Source: Picosynechococcus sp. PCC 7002 (GTDB taxonomy: Bacteria > Cyanobacteriota > Cyanobacteriia > Cyanobacteriales > MRBY01). Taken from it: a stretch of 64,000 nt of DNA. The notes beneath the pieces are model-generated. The model saw nothing but the letters and a program-made list of their open reading frames with translations, ran no database searches and had not been told where the DNA came from. The position numbers and the translations under genes are program-made. The stretch covers positions 2,728,001 through 2,792,000 of the forward strand of contig NZ_CAWLFA010000001.1 in assembly GCF_963860125.1 (NCBI RefSeq), given 5' to 3'. Of the stretch, positions 44,639-53,974 are shown piece after piece. Within the stretch, counting starts at the first letter, position 1; each line of letters starts with the position of its first letter.

Positions 44639-45292
44639 ATGACCATGGAGATTCAAACCAAGTCAATTATTAACAACTTGACCCAGGCGACAGTAACCTG
44701 TGAGGGCTTCTGGGAAAAGGCGATCGCCCCTAATCCAGATTTAGCGATTCAACGGGCAATGGAACGATTGTTGGGCCAGCTCAACCAGGCCTTAATCTTA
44801 GTGGACTATTTTGAATTGGTGCCTGAAAATCAATTGTCCGTGTTCAAAGAAAGTATTGCTGTTCTTGGGGGCTTAGCCGATCACTACTTTCTCAGTGAAA
44901 CACCGGGTTTATCTAATTCCCTGGGGTGGGGGCCAAAGGGCATCGAGTTGCGGGGCCAAGTCAAAATTACCCAAACGCAGGTAACGCGAGTGCAACAGTT
45001 TGTCGAGACAGCCCGCTACAACATCGCTCTCCATAACTGTGAACATTTTGCGAACTATATCCTCCATGGTTTGCCCCTATCTTCCCAGCAAACGACTTGG
45101 CACAAAGGTCTCGGAGCAACGATTATCGCTCAACTCCAGCCAAAACAAACCATCACCGAAAATATTTTGGCAGATATCAATCGGCAGTTTAAACACCGTC
45201 TTCAGGTTGAACGGGCAAAACGAGCCAAACAAGAGATTTATCAGTTTTGCCAAGCCCACCAGATTGAACTCGAACCAGAGGCGATCGCCTAA
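44639..45292 (+). CDS. LRAT / NlpC-P60-like domain protein
   Basis: The protein has 217 residues. The only clear motif is HNCEHFANYILHG at 132-144, the NCEHF signature with the nucleophilic cysteine (C134) of LRAT-type enzymes in the NlpC/P60 clan. GGLADHYFLSETPG (H82) could supply the histidine that precedes it in that fold. The C-terminal 50 residues are basic and helical (KHRLQVERAKRAKQEIYQF). LRAT-like proteins are acyltransferases or thiol hydrolases; the substrate here is unknown. No signal peptide is seen. It lies between bciB (divergent) and a toxin-antitoxin pair. Confidence 0.6.
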   Translation: MTMEIQTKSIINNLTQATVTCEGFWEKAIAPNPDLAIQRAMERLLGQLNQALILVDYFELVPENQLSVFKESIAVLGGLADHYFLSETPGLSNSLGWGPKGIELRGQVKITQTQVTRVQQFVETARYNIALHNCEHFANYILHGLPLSSQQTTWHKGLGATIIAQLQPKQTITENILADINRQFKHRLQVERAKRAKQEIYQFCQAHQIELEPEAIA

Positions 45293-45320
45293 GTTTTTAT
45301 CAACAAAGAGTCGTTTCTAC

Positions 45321-45581
45321 TTATTCATAAATATTTTGGCGATGACCAACACGAATAATTTCAATGATTAATGCATTTTTTAAGACAGAATAAATAATGC
45401 GGTATTTGCCTTTGCGGATACGATAAGTTGAAGACATTCCAGCCATTTTTTTACAACCATTAGGATAAGGATCAGCCGCTAAAGATTCAACGACTTCAAT
45501 GATTTTTGGAATAATCTGAGGCTGAATTTTTCGGAGTTCTTTTTTTGCTGAAGCTTTCCAGCTAATTTGGTAGGAGTCCAT
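45321..45581 (-). CDS. RelE/ParE-type toxin
   Basis: The protein has 86 residues. It shows the RelE/ParE pattern: YQISWKASAKKELRKI at the start, ESLAADPYPNGCKKMAGMSS, then the core strands YRIRKGKYRIIYSV and LIIEIIRVGHRQNIYE, including the arginines and C-terminal histidine/tyrosine used by the mRNA-cleaving branch. It is translated after the antitoxin with a 20-bp overlap, the standard type II arrangement. Whether it cuts mRNA or poisons gyrase cannot be decided by eye, although the RVGHR-Y ending favours RelE. Confidence 0.88.
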   Translation of the reverse strand: MDSYQISWKASAKKELRKIQPQIIPKIIEVVESLAADPYPNGCKKMAGMSSTYRIRKGKYRIIYSVLKNALIIEIIRVGHRQNIYE

Positions 45582-45771
45582 CAGCTTTTAATTCTTCGAT
45601 AAATACTTGATGTTCTGTGGTTCCTTCCTGTTGCCGCTGAATGACGATAGTGAGATCTTCAAGTTCTTCGAGGAGTGCTTCAAATTCTCGGATGGGTAAA
45701 ATGACTTCTGTTTGTTTCCCGCTTGAATCTGTGACATATTTCGGATGCAAATCTGCAATATTCATAATCAT
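45562..45771 (-). CDS. Antitoxin of the RelE/ParE pair
   Basis: The protein has 69 residues. IADLHPKYVTDSSGKQTEVILP leads into the helix IREFEALLEELEDL, the Phd/YefM-like pattern of a short N-terminal strand and helix that bind operator DNA. The tail FIEELKADGLL would wrap around the toxin. It overlaps the toxin start by 20 bp, so the two are coupled. Toxin-antitoxin complexes normally repress their own promoter, here in the 36-bp gap after menC or within menC. Confidence 0.82.
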   Translation of the reverse strand: MIMNIADLHPKYVTDSSGKQTEVILPIREFEALLEELEDLTIVIQRQQEGTTEHQVFIEELKADGLLPN

Positions 45772-45807
45772 TACAGGTGTTGGAAACGGATATTCAGCAT
45801 CGTAACA

Positions 45808-46719
45808 TCAAATCCACTGGGTGCCGCCCATACCCAAGGCTCGTCGGGACTGGACAAAATCCTGAGAAAAATTTAAAAGTGCCCGTTGGCCGACTGCCGT
45901 TTCAAAAACAGTAGAGAGTACAAAATCCAGCTTTTTAGTTTGACAGACATCTTGAAGACGGGACGGAAAGCCGGCGATCGCCAATTTGATCACAAAGACA
46001 CCGCGCCAACCCTGGGCATAACAATGTTCTAAAGAAGCGACCTGGGAAACGGACTCATCGAGGGCAATTTGGGTCTGAAATTCGGCATTTAACTGCAATA
46101 AATTCGAAAAATGCGCAGGAGCTAAGGGCTGCTCGATAAATTCTAGTTTTGCTTGAGATTCGCCCCAATCTAACCATTGTTTCACTTGTTCTAGGGTTAA
46201 ACCGCCATTGGCATCGAGGCGCAACCGACCATCAGCGGGCAAGGTTTCGAGGATCTGCTGACAGAGGGCGATTTCTGTTGCGGGTATATCCAGGGCAATT
46301 TTCAGTTTAAAGGTGCGAAATCCTTGTTGTAGTAAAGTTTGTAGATCTTGGAACAGGGTGGGCGATCGCCGGATTAACTGACAGAATTTTGTAGGGGGTA
46401 AGGATACTAAATTTTCGGTACTGGCAAGGTTAAGTTGAGCCGTTTCAAAACCGAATTGACAAGCTGGTAAAGCATCAGGAATTGCCGCAATTTGCTCACT
46501 GGTAATGTTTCCCCCAAAGGCAGCACAAAAGGCGATCGCCTCCTCTAGGGTTTCTGTCCCAAACCACGGCAAAGGCACAATTTCCCCCTGAGTAATCCGT
46601 CCCCTTTCATCTCGCAGGGAAAGAATAATTCCCTCCCGCACCGTCCACAGACCATGGTGAGTTTGCAAAGGCGTTTTAAAGGGGCGCTGATAGGGGGCAA
46701 AGCGAAACCGATAATTCAC
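45808..46719 (-). CDS. menC: o-Succinylbenzoate synthase MenC
   Basis: The protein has 303 residues and a GTG start placed immediately after the stop of the peroxiredoxin-like gene (TAG|GTG). Enolase-superfamily landmarks are present: FKLKIAL with the KxK catalytic lysine, RLDANGGL and LEFIEQPLAP with metal-binding aspartate and glutamate, QIALDESV, and FVIKLAIAG with the second catalytic lysine. It dehydrates SHCHC to o-succinylbenzoate in phylloquinone/menaquinone synthesis, which supplies the A1 quinone of photosystem I. It probably shares a message with the preceding gene and depends on it for translation. Confidence 0.93.
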   Translation of the reverse strand: MNYRFRFAPYQRPFKTPLQTHHGLWTVREGIILSLRDERGRITQGEIVPLPWFGTETLEEAIAFCAAFGGNITSEQIAAIPDALPACQFGFETAQLNLASTENLVSLPPTKFCQLIRRSPTLFQDLQTLLQQGFRTFKLKIALDIPATEIALCQQILETLPADGRLRLDANGGLTLEQVKQWLDWGESQAKLEFIEQPLAPAHFSNLLQLNAEFQTQIALDESVSQVASLEHCYAQGWRGVFVIKLAIAGFPSRLQDVCQTKKLDFVLSTVFETAVGQRALLNFSQDFVQSRRALGMGGTQWI

Positions 46720-47502
46720 CTACGCGACCCGCTGCACATCAGGAAGATTTTCCAGGAAGGTCAAAGGCCGACTCATATTCGCCGCAAACCCTAAAATATT
46801 TTGGTCGCAGTGTTCATATTGCAACGCACCATCGGCATCAAATAAGAATGTCGCTCCTCTTTGGGTCATGTACTGGGCATCGGGCACATAGGTAGACCAA
46901 TTCCCCAGGACTTCGGCCATATTCCGCAGGCGGAGGGTCGCCAATTCTAAGGGCCGCTGAAAACCCTTCCCGCCAGCCGCCGCAAAAAATTCTCCTTTTA
47001 GGGCTGGTAAAGGAGCCGCTTTAACGACTTCATCATCGGCAAACAGTTGGGGCGCTTTTTTATCCCCTGTATAACCCCGCAAAACTTCCTTGAGGGTGCC
47101 CGGACTGCCAATGCCAGCACACATCAGCATCAGATTCACCCAGGCATTTTGGCCTGCGTTGAGTCCGGGAATTTTCCAGGTTAAACCGCGATATAGGCCC
47201 AGTTCTTGATGAATCGTTGCCTTGGGATCGATGAATAATTTCTCGGCCGGGAAACCCGTGTAGTCACAAAATTTTTGACCGGAACGGCGATCGCCAATGC
47301 CCACCGCGACATAATCTACCCGGCGACAGAGATCAGCATCTTTTTGGAGCCACCAAGCATACTCAAGACTGTCAAAATCGCCGAGTTGGGATAGGATCAG
47401 CACCATAAGGGGTCGAGTCAAACCAGACGGTACCAACGGTGTCAGTTGACCATCGCTCACCCGCTGCCGTTCTGTGTGTTGAAAAAACTGAAGATAATCC
47501 AC
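46720..47502 (-). CDS. AhpC/TSA-like protein lacking the peroxidatic cysteine
   Basis: The protein has 260 residues with a thioredoxin-like fold of the PRXL2/AhpC-TSA family: PLMVLILSQLGDFDSLEYAW in the strand-loop-helix that normally carries a CxxC, then YVAVGIGDRRSGQKFCDYTGFP, LFIDPKATIHQELGLYRGL, and RGATFLFDADGALQYEH. No cysteine sits at the peroxidatic position, so redox catalysis of the usual kind is unlikely; C79-like FCDYT is elsewhere. Homologues occur in cyanobacteria and plant plastids. It is directly upstream of menC with no gap. Confidence 0.78.
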   Translation of the reverse strand: MDYLQFFQHTERQRVSDGQLTPLVPSGLTRPLMVLILSQLGDFDSLEYAWWLQKDADLCRRVDYVAVGIGDRRSGQKFCDYTGFPAEKLFIDPKATIHQELGLYRGLTWKIPGLNAGQNAWVNLMLMCAGIGSPGTLKEVLRGYTGDKKAPQLFADDEVVKAAPLPALKGEFFAAAGGKGFQRPLELATLRLRNMAEVLGNWSTYVPDAQYMTQRGATFLFDADGALQYEHCDQNILGFAANMSRPLTFLENLPDVQRVA

Positions 47503-47613
47503 GGTTATTGGGAAACATTTAGGATAGAGAACAAGGGTTGCTATGGAGCCATAGCCTCACCTTCGTCAGGATAAACAGATTTCTTTTAAAAATGCTACAG
47601 TGCCTGTCGCCCT

Positions 47614-50600
47614 ATGGTTGCTACTCATTATAGTGTTGCGGTTTTATCAACGGATATCAGCGTTTACCAACGGCTGCAAACGCTTTTGGTAGGGGAACAG
47701 GCTGAAGATTTACAACTGGTTTGGCTTGATTTGACGACGGAGTCTGCCCTGCAAAGTTTGGGCCGCCATAATCTTTATCTCAGCGATGCACCACTGCCTT
47801 ATCTGATTGACCATGCTGAAGTGCTGCAACGGTGGCCTTGGATTGGGTTGGCGGATGAGGTGGCGCTACAGGATGAAATGTTACGCCTTGGGGTTTTGGA
47901 TTGTTTTTTGTGGTCTGAACTGACGGGGCCGCTGCTGGTCCATACGCTGCGGGTTGCCCTACGGACGATGTTGGGCCATGGCCAGGGGACACTTTCGCCT
48001 GCACCTTTAGGTGATTTCCAAGGCGATCGCCTCCAAACATTGATTCAAAATATTCCGGGCACCGTGTATCGCTGTTTAAACACGGCGGAATGGCACGGGA
48101 TTTACTTCAGTGAAACCATTGAACAATTGGTGGGTTATCCTGCTGCGGATTTTCTCCCAGGGGGCGATCGCCATTATGCGAGCCTAATCCACCCCAATGA
48201 CCGGGCCTTTGTGCGCCAAATCGTTGAGCGAAAAGTACAGGAGAAAAAGCCCTTCGCCTTTGAATATCGCCTCAAACATCGTGATGGGACAGTGCGATGG
48301 GTCGATGAACGGGGGCAAGGGGTCTTTGATGACCAGGGAAATTTGCTGTGGCTCGATGGGGTGATCATTGATATCTCCGAGAAAAAGGCGATCGCCCTCG
48401 AATTAAACCAACAGGCCATCCACTATTACGAAAAAACGCCGGCAATGTTGCATTCGATGGATGCAACGGGGCAAATCCTTGCGGTTAGCGATCGTTGGTT
48501 GCAGGTGCTGGGTTATGAACGGCGGCAAGTTATTGGCTGCAATGTAACTGATTTTTTGACACCAGTTTCCCGCCAGAAAGCCCAACAAATCCTCCTGCTC
48601 ACCTTAACGACCCAAGGCTCCGTAGAAGATGATGCCTATCAGTTCATCAAGAAAAATGGCGACATTCTAGAAGTGGAGTTGGCGGCTGTCTGCGAACAAA
48701 CAAACCATCACTCTCGGCTATTAGTCGTCTTGACGGATGTGACCGCCCGTAATCACCTAGCCCAACAGGTTAACCGTTATCAAACCCACCTCGAAGATCT
48801 CATCGAGCAACGCACCCAAGCCCTTGCCGCGAGTCAAGCCCGCCTTGCCCAAGCCCAGGCGATCGCCCAGATTGGCGTTTGGGAATGGGATGTCCAGGCA
48901 AATCAAACCTACTGGTCTCCAGAAACATTTCAAATCTTTGGCTTTGCCCCCGGTGAAATTCAACCCAATGCGGAAACCTTTTTTGAGCGGGTGCACCCCG
49001 ACGACCGCGATCGCATTCGCACCAATATTGAAAATATCTTTACCGGTCAATCTCTCCCAAGTTCTGAATATCGCATTATTACGCCCGACGGCGAAGTGCG
49101 TTATCTCAAGGACTATCATGAGCTAAAGCTGGATAAGCAGGGACAACCCAGTTTTCTATGGGGAGCCGTTCAAGATATTACGAAAATGCAGCAGACCCTC
49201 AATGCCCTGCAAAAAAGTGAAACGCGCTTCCGTGAACTGGTTGAGCATATCGACGAAGCGTTCTGGATCAATTCCCCTGACCCCACCGAAGTGATTTATG
49301 TTAGTCCGAATTACGAAAAAATTTGGGGCCTTAGCTGTCAAAGTCTCCTTGATGACGGCACATCTTGGCTAGCAGCAGTACACCCAGACCACGAAGGGCA
49401 AATCCAACGGGCGATCGCCCAAATGCAGCAGGGCCAAAACTTCGACGAAGAATACCGGATTGTCCGCCCCGATGGGGTTGTGCGTTGGATCTATGCCCGC
49501 TCTTTCAAAATCTACGACCCAAACACTCAGCAACTGTTGCGCCATGTGGGGGTCATGACCGATGTTACTGAACGCAAAGAAGCAGAACTCAAACTACAAT
49601 CCCAGGAAGCGCGCCTACGAACAATCTTCGACCAGGCTGCCCTGGGGATTGTGCAAATCGACCGCACCAATCATTTCTCTCTGGTCAATCAAGCCTTCTG
49701 TGAGATCTGCGGCTACAGTGAAGCAGAATTACAGCAGTTCACCTGGCAAGAACTCACCCACCCTGAAGATATTTGTATCTGTCATGAGGCACGGGCAAAG
49801 CTCGACCGCCACCAAGCGGCCAGTGCTGTTTTAGAAAAGCGTTACCGTCACCGCCTGGGACATTTTATTTGGGTGAAGGTGATTTGCTCTTATATTTACG
49901 ATGACCAGGGCCAACCAGAATATCTTTTGACCATTATCGAAGACATTAGTGAATACAAACAGGCGGCAATCGCTCTCGTTGAAAGCCAGCATCGCTATCA
50001 AAAAATGGTTGATGGCATCCCCGCGATCATCTACCAATATTCGCCCCAACGGGGTGGTTTGTTTTATTCTTCCCAGGTGGAGCAGATCCTTGGCTATGAA
50101 GTGCAACGCTTGCTAGATGAACCGGAACTCTGGCACCGGTCGATCCACCCAGAAGATGTCGTCGATGTCGATCAAGTCCTCCAAACCTTACACACCGGGA
50201 AAAACTTTGAGCTGGAATATCGGATCCGGGATGCTACTGGAAATTGGCACTGGTTCTACGACTGCTCCTTTAATATCCATGCGGTCGATGGTGGCGATCT
50301 AGTTATTGATGGTTTTGCCCTAGATATTACGGAGCGAAAAAACTTTGATGAGGTGCTCCGCCATCGCCTCAAGCTCGAAACCATGCTGGCTGAGATGTCC
50401 CATCTAATGGTCGTTGAAGCTGAGCTGAATTTAGAGAAAGTTTTAGCGTTACTGGGGCGTACTTTCCAGGCAGACCGCGTTTCGGTGATGATCAGCCAAA
50501 TGGAGGCCAACTCTGTCGAGCGCCTTGTGAGTTGGCATGCTGGCCCTCACCTCGACCTCGACGAAAACTTTAACACCATCGATCTCAGTGCCTATCCTTG

Positions 50601-51906
50601 GTGGTTAGACCATTGGCAGCAACAAAAAGTCATTCTCTTTGATCGCCAACATCCCCTCCCGGAAACGGCAAAACCGGAACAGACATTGGTCGCTTACTTA
50701 GATCTTAAGGCGGTATTGTGGGTGCCGATTCAGGATGCGACCGGGCAACCCTGGGGTTACATTGCTTGCTCTTCGACAGCGGTAGATCATCTGCTGTGGT
50801 CAAAGGAAGATGCGGATATTTTGGCGATCGCCGGGAACTTAATCTACAACTATTACCAGCGGCAGCAGGCCAATAAGCAACTCGAACTGGCGAAGGAATT
50901 GGCGGAGGCTGCGAACCATGCCAAAAATCAGTTTCTCACAAGCATGAGCCACGAACTAAGAACCCCCCTGAATGCGGTCTTAGGCTTTACCCAAATTATG
51001 GAGCGATCGCCAGACCTCTCGACGGATCACCAGGAATACCTCAGCATCATTCATCGGTCGGGGAAGCATCTCCTTGCGTTGCTCAACGATATTCTTAACC
51101 TGGCGAAATTTGAAAAGGGCACCCTACAACTAAACCCCAACCTCTTTAATCTCCATGATCTTCTGGATGATCTCGCCCAAATGTACGCCCTCGAAATCCA
51201 GCACAAAAATATCCAGCTTGATATCCATTGGGACGAACAGGTGCCCCGCTATATCAACGCCGACCAAGCAAAACTCCACTCCGTGCTGCTCCATCTTTTG
51301 AATAACGCCCTCAAATTTACCGACAGTGGCTGCGTTCAACTGACGGTCAAAACCCTAGCGCAAAATCCCCTCCGTCTCCGGTTTAGCGTCACAGATACAG
51401 GGATTGGCATTGCTGAAACAGATTTCACCAGACTCTTTGATAATTTTGTGAAATTAGAAGCGGGCGATCGCATGGGTCAAGGCAGTGGTTTGGGCTTGGC
51501 TCTCAGCCAAAAATTTGTCAACCTCATGGGCGGTGAAATCGTCGTCAGTAGCCAGCCGGGAGTCGGTTCTTGTTTTTCCTTTGAGCTCACGGGGGCGACC
51601 CCGGCCAACCCGATGCACCTGGCCCTCTATCCTCCCCAAGCACGGGATGAACAACTCCCAGCCTTAACACCAGAGGCCTTACAAAAATTTCCCCCTGAAT
51701 GGTTAACGGCCTTTCACCAAGCCGCCCTCGCGGCCAGGGCCCAACACCTCAAAGCCCTCATTGATCAACTGCCGCCCCAGGCAACGGCGATCGCCCGGGC
51801 CCTAGAAATCCTAGTGCAAAAATTCGCCTTTGATACCCTAGCCAAACTCAGCCAACAAAGAACCCCCAATGACTTCTCTTCATCAAAGGGGGAAACTGGA
51901 AGTTAG
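47614..51906 (+). CDS. Multi-PAS/GAF sensor histidine kinase
   Basis: The protein has 1430 residues and no membrane helix, so it is cytosolic. The first 125 residues look like a receiver domain without its aspartates. Six PAS domains follow at about 140-265, 270-385, 412-530, 538-660, 664-785 and 792-910, most ending in a PAC block (such as GVMTDVTERKEAE). A GAF domain covers about 915-1080. The HisKA helix has H1113 (MSHELRTPLNAVLGF), and the ATPase domain has DTGIGI and GQGSGLGLAL. A helical C-terminal unit covers about 1350-1410. No second receiver is present, so the output protein must be separate. The signal is unknown; no cysteine typical of bilin attachment is evident in the GAF. Confidence 0.9.
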   Translation: MVATHYSVAVLSTDISVYQRLQTLLVGEQAEDLQLVWLDLTTESALQSLGRHNLYLSDAPLPYLIDHAEVLQRWPWIGLADEVALQDEMLRLGVLDCFLWSELTGPLLVHTLRVALRTMLGHGQGTLSPAPLGDFQGDRLQTLIQNIPGTVYRCLNTAEWHGIYFSETIEQLVGYPAADFLPGGDRHYASLIHPNDRAFVRQIVERKVQEKKPFAFEYRLKHRDGTVRWVDERGQGVFDDQGNLLWLDGVIIDISEKKAIALELNQQAIHYYEKTPAMLHSMDATGQILAVSDRWLQVLGYERRQVIGCNVTDFLTPVSRQKAQQILLLTLTTQGSVEDDAYQFIKKNGDILEVELAAVCEQTNHHSRLLVVLTDVTARNHLAQQVNRYQTHLEDLIEQRTQALAASQARLAQAQAIAQIGVWEWDVQANQTYWSPETFQIFGFAPGEIQPNAETFFERVHPDDRDRIRTNIENIFTGQSLPSSEYRIITPDGEVRYLKDYHELKLDKQGQPSFLWGAVQDITKMQQTLNALQKSETRFRELVEHIDEAFWINSPDPTEVIYVSPNYEKIWGLSCQSLLDDGTSWLAAVHPDHEGQIQRAIAQMQQGQNFDEEYRIVRPDGVVRWIYARSFKIYDPNTQQLLRHVGVMTDVTERKEAELKLQSQEARLRTIFDQAALGIVQIDRTNHFSLVNQAFCEICGYSEAELQQFTWQELTHPEDICICHEARAKLDRHQAASAVLEKRYRHRLGHFIWVKVICSYIYDDQGQPEYLLTIIEDISEYKQAAIALVESQHRYQKMVDGIPAIIYQYSPQRGGLFYSSQVEQILGYEVQRLLDEPELWHRSIHPEDVVDVDQVLQTLHTGKNFELEYRIRDATGNWHWFYDCSFNIHAVDGGDLVIDGFALDITERKNFDEVLRHRLKLETMLAEMSHLMVVEAELNLEKVLALLGRTFQADRVSVMISQMEANSVERLVSWHAGPHLDLDENFNTIDLSAYPWWLDHWQQQKVILFDRQHPLPETAKPEQTLVAYLDLKAVLWVPIQDATGQPWGYIACSSTAVDHLLWSKEDADILAIAGNLIYNYYQRQQANKQLELAKELAEAANHAKNQFLTSMSHELRTPLNAVLGFTQIMERSPDLSTDHQEYLSIIHRSGKHLLALLNDILNLAKFEKGTLQLNPNLFNLHDLLDDLAQMYALEIQHKNIQLDIHWDEQVPRYINADQAKLHSVLLHLLNNALKFTDSGCVQLTVKTLAQNPLRLRFSVTDTGIGIAETDFTRLFDNFVKLEAGDRMGQGSGLGLALSQKFVNLMGGEIVVSSQPGVGSCFSFELTGATPANPMHLALYPPQARDEQLPALTPEALQKFPPEWLTAFHQAALAARAQHLKALIDQLPPQATAIARALEILVQKFAFDTLAKLSQQRTPNDFSSSKGETGS

Positions 51907-51924
51907 CCTAAAAACGACCGTGAT

Positions 51925-52737
51925 TTAGCCCTCACTATCCTTTGGTTTGGGTCGGGGCACCGGTCTCGCTCTAGCAGTTGCCCCATGGCTATCACTGGCG
52001 TGATGATCGGCGATGGGTCTGGGCTTGCTCTTGTCGCGGTTAAAGGGTTTTCCGCCTGGCTTGGGGCCTTTGCGACGACTGCTGATATAGCCAATATCTT
52101 CGCAGGTTTGAATCATCAGCATATTATCGAGGAGCTTCGCCTGGAGATCGTAGAAATGGTTAACGGGGCGATCCGGCAGAGCACCGATCAGTTGAATCTT
52201 GAAAAACTTGGGCTTGTCCCCTTGCTTCTTCGGGGATTGGCGAATTTTAACGATGACTTTTTTGGATTCGGCATCATAGAAAACCACCTGGCCGCGAATG
52301 GAAAAATAGCCGTCTTCGACTTGGTCACTGGTGGGAATAGACTCCGTGAGGGCCTCTGGATCATCAAGGTTTTCGGGCTCCCAAATGCCGAGAATCTGGA
52401 GGTGGAGATGGTTATCATCCTGGCGGGTGCGGGGATAGACGACCCAAACGTGCTCTTGGTTGAGGTCAATGTGATTTTTGATCAGGCTAATCACACGACC
52501 TAATAAAACGGCTTCGATGGTGCCATCTGCTGTGGCGATCGCCCCCTTACTAATTTGCTCTGGATCTTCGGGGGTATATTTGCCGCGCACAATGCCAATG
52601 GCCCGATATTGACGGGGATGGCTCGCGGGGGGAATGGGATGTTGCCGTAGTTTTTGGGAGGTCGTCTGGTCCTCATGGGGATTCGGCGCTGGTGGAGACG
52701 ATAGATGATGGTTAGATTCAGACACGGGCTTATCCAA
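51925..52737 (-). CDS. Conserved hypothetical protein with basic tail
   Basis: The protein has 270 residues; the start is TTG at 52737 or GTG four codons later. After a proline/serine/histidine-rich, disordered N-terminus (1-40), a beta-rich core at about 43-210 contains YRAIGIVRGKYTPEDPEQISKG, ATADGTIEAVLLGRVISLIKNH, and GYFSIRGQVVFYDAESKKVIVKIR, with an OB-fold-like character. The tail from 215 on is very basic (SSRRKGPKPGGKPFNRDKSK), as in nucleic-acid-binding proteins. It is seen in cyanobacteria, function not assigned. An inverted repeat lies 47 bp upstream. It converges with the histidine kinase gene. Confidence 0.65.
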   Translation of the reverse strand: MDKPVSESNHHLSSPPAPNPHEDQTTSQKLRQHPIPPASHPRQYRAIGIVRGKYTPEDPEQISKGAIATADGTIEAVLLGRVISLIKNHIDLNQEHVWVVYPRTRQDDNHLHLQILGIWEPENLDDPEALTESIPTSDQVEDGYFSIRGQVVFYDAESKKVIVKIRQSPKKQGDKPKFFKIQLIGALPDRPVNHFYDLQAKLLDNMLMIQTCEDIGYISSRRKGPKPGGKPFNRDKSKPRPIADHHASDSHGATARARPVPRPKPKDSEG

Positions 52738-53023
52738 TGCTTTCTAGGTGGGCTAACAAAAAATACAGATCGTTTTCGATACCAGATAGTCAACTATCAG
52801 ACATCAACATCATCGGTAGGCGATCGCCATCACGATAAAAATTAGCATTCTGCCTTCGATCATATAGGACGGACGAAGACGTTTAGCGCCTGCCTATTGT
52901 ACTCAATGGGGTGTCAGAGGTGATAAATCAGTAAAATTTAGATAAAATTTTGCCAACCTTCTGACTTTTTCGGTCTTTTGGGTCTGGTTTTTATCCCTCT
53001 AGTTTTCCCCACTATCTATAGCC

Positions 53024-53920
53024 ATGGCGAGTCACATTATCGAAAAATACTATCGTCCCCGCCCCTGGGTCTATGGTCTTTCCGGGCTTTTATTTCTACT
53101 GGCAGGGGGACTTTTGGTGATGCCCCGCTTCGACCAGTGGATGTTGGCCCGGCAAACGGCAGCAGCGGCCAAGGTGCAACCCGCAACAACCCCAGATCCG
53201 GCGATCGCCCTCCTCGAAAAAGACCAACAAAGTTATGAAATCTGGTTAGAAAAAGAACCCAATAACGAGAAAGCGCTGCGGGGTCTCTTGGATACCAGCC
53301 TCAAGCTTAATGATTTAGAAAAAACGGCCACTGCCCTCGATGGTCTGGCACAAATCCACCGTGATAATCCCGATTACCTCGTCCTGCTGGGCCAGGTGGA
53401 ACAGGAGGCCAAGGATTACGAAGGAGCGGCGGCCACTTACAAAAAAGTGCTGTTGACAGATCCGACCCACATCAACGCTCTCCAGGGCATGGTGGATCTG
53501 CTCCTGGTACAAAATCGGCCAGAGGGGGCAATTGAACTGCTCCAAACCACCCTCAAGGACATGGGGCAATTAACAGAAGACGAAACCATTGACATTGATC
53601 CAGAAAAAGTGACATCTATCCAACTGATGCTGGGGCAAATTTACGTCGCCCAAAAACGCTTCGGGGAGGCGATCGCCATCTATGACCAAGCCGCCACAGT
53701 GAATAAAACAGACTTTCGGCCAGTCCTCGCCAAAGCCATGGTCTTAAAAAATCAAGGGAATGAAGCCGCCGCGAAACCCTTTTTCATGACCGCGATCAAC
53801 CTCGCCCCCGCCACCTACAAAGACCAAATTAAGGAAATGGCCGTACTCAGTGCCGCAGATCTTAAGGCCCTCGAAGCCGTCCCCACCGAAACCGACCCAG
53901 AAGCAGAGGCAACGGAATAA
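53024..53920 (+). CDS. Membrane-anchored TPR protein
   Basis: The protein has 298 residues. A single N-terminal membrane helix at about 17-35 (YGLSGLLFLLAGGLLVMP) is followed by 4-5 TPR-like helix pairs at about 75-260 (NNEKALRGLLDTSLKLNDLEKT split, PDYLVLLGQVEQEAKDYEGA, INALQGMVDLLLVQNRPEGA, QLMLGQIYVAQKRFGEAIAIYD). The acidic C-terminus ends ETDPEAEATE. The topology suggests a scaffold in the periplasm or thylakoid lumen, or on the cytosolic face. No close functional name is evident. It is 55 bp upstream of ligA. Confidence 0.8.
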   Translation: MASHIIEKYYRPRPWVYGLSGLLFLLAGGLLVMPRFDQWMLARQTAAAAKVQPATTPDPAIALLEKDQQSYEIWLEKEPNNEKALRGLLDTSLKLNDLEKTATALDGLAQIHRDNPDYLVLLGQVEQEAKDYEGAAATYKKVLLTDPTHINALQGMVDLLLVQNRPEGAIELLQTTLKDMGQLTEDETIDIDPEKVTSIQLMLGQIYVAQKRFGEAIAIYDQAATVNKTDFRPVLAKAMVLKNQGNEAAAKPFFMTAINLAPATYKDQIKEMAVLSAADLKALEAVPTETDPEAEATE

Positions 53921-53974
53921 TTTCCCTGGGGCGATCGCCTATAATGGCGGCTTGAAAATCTTTCCCCCAAACCC

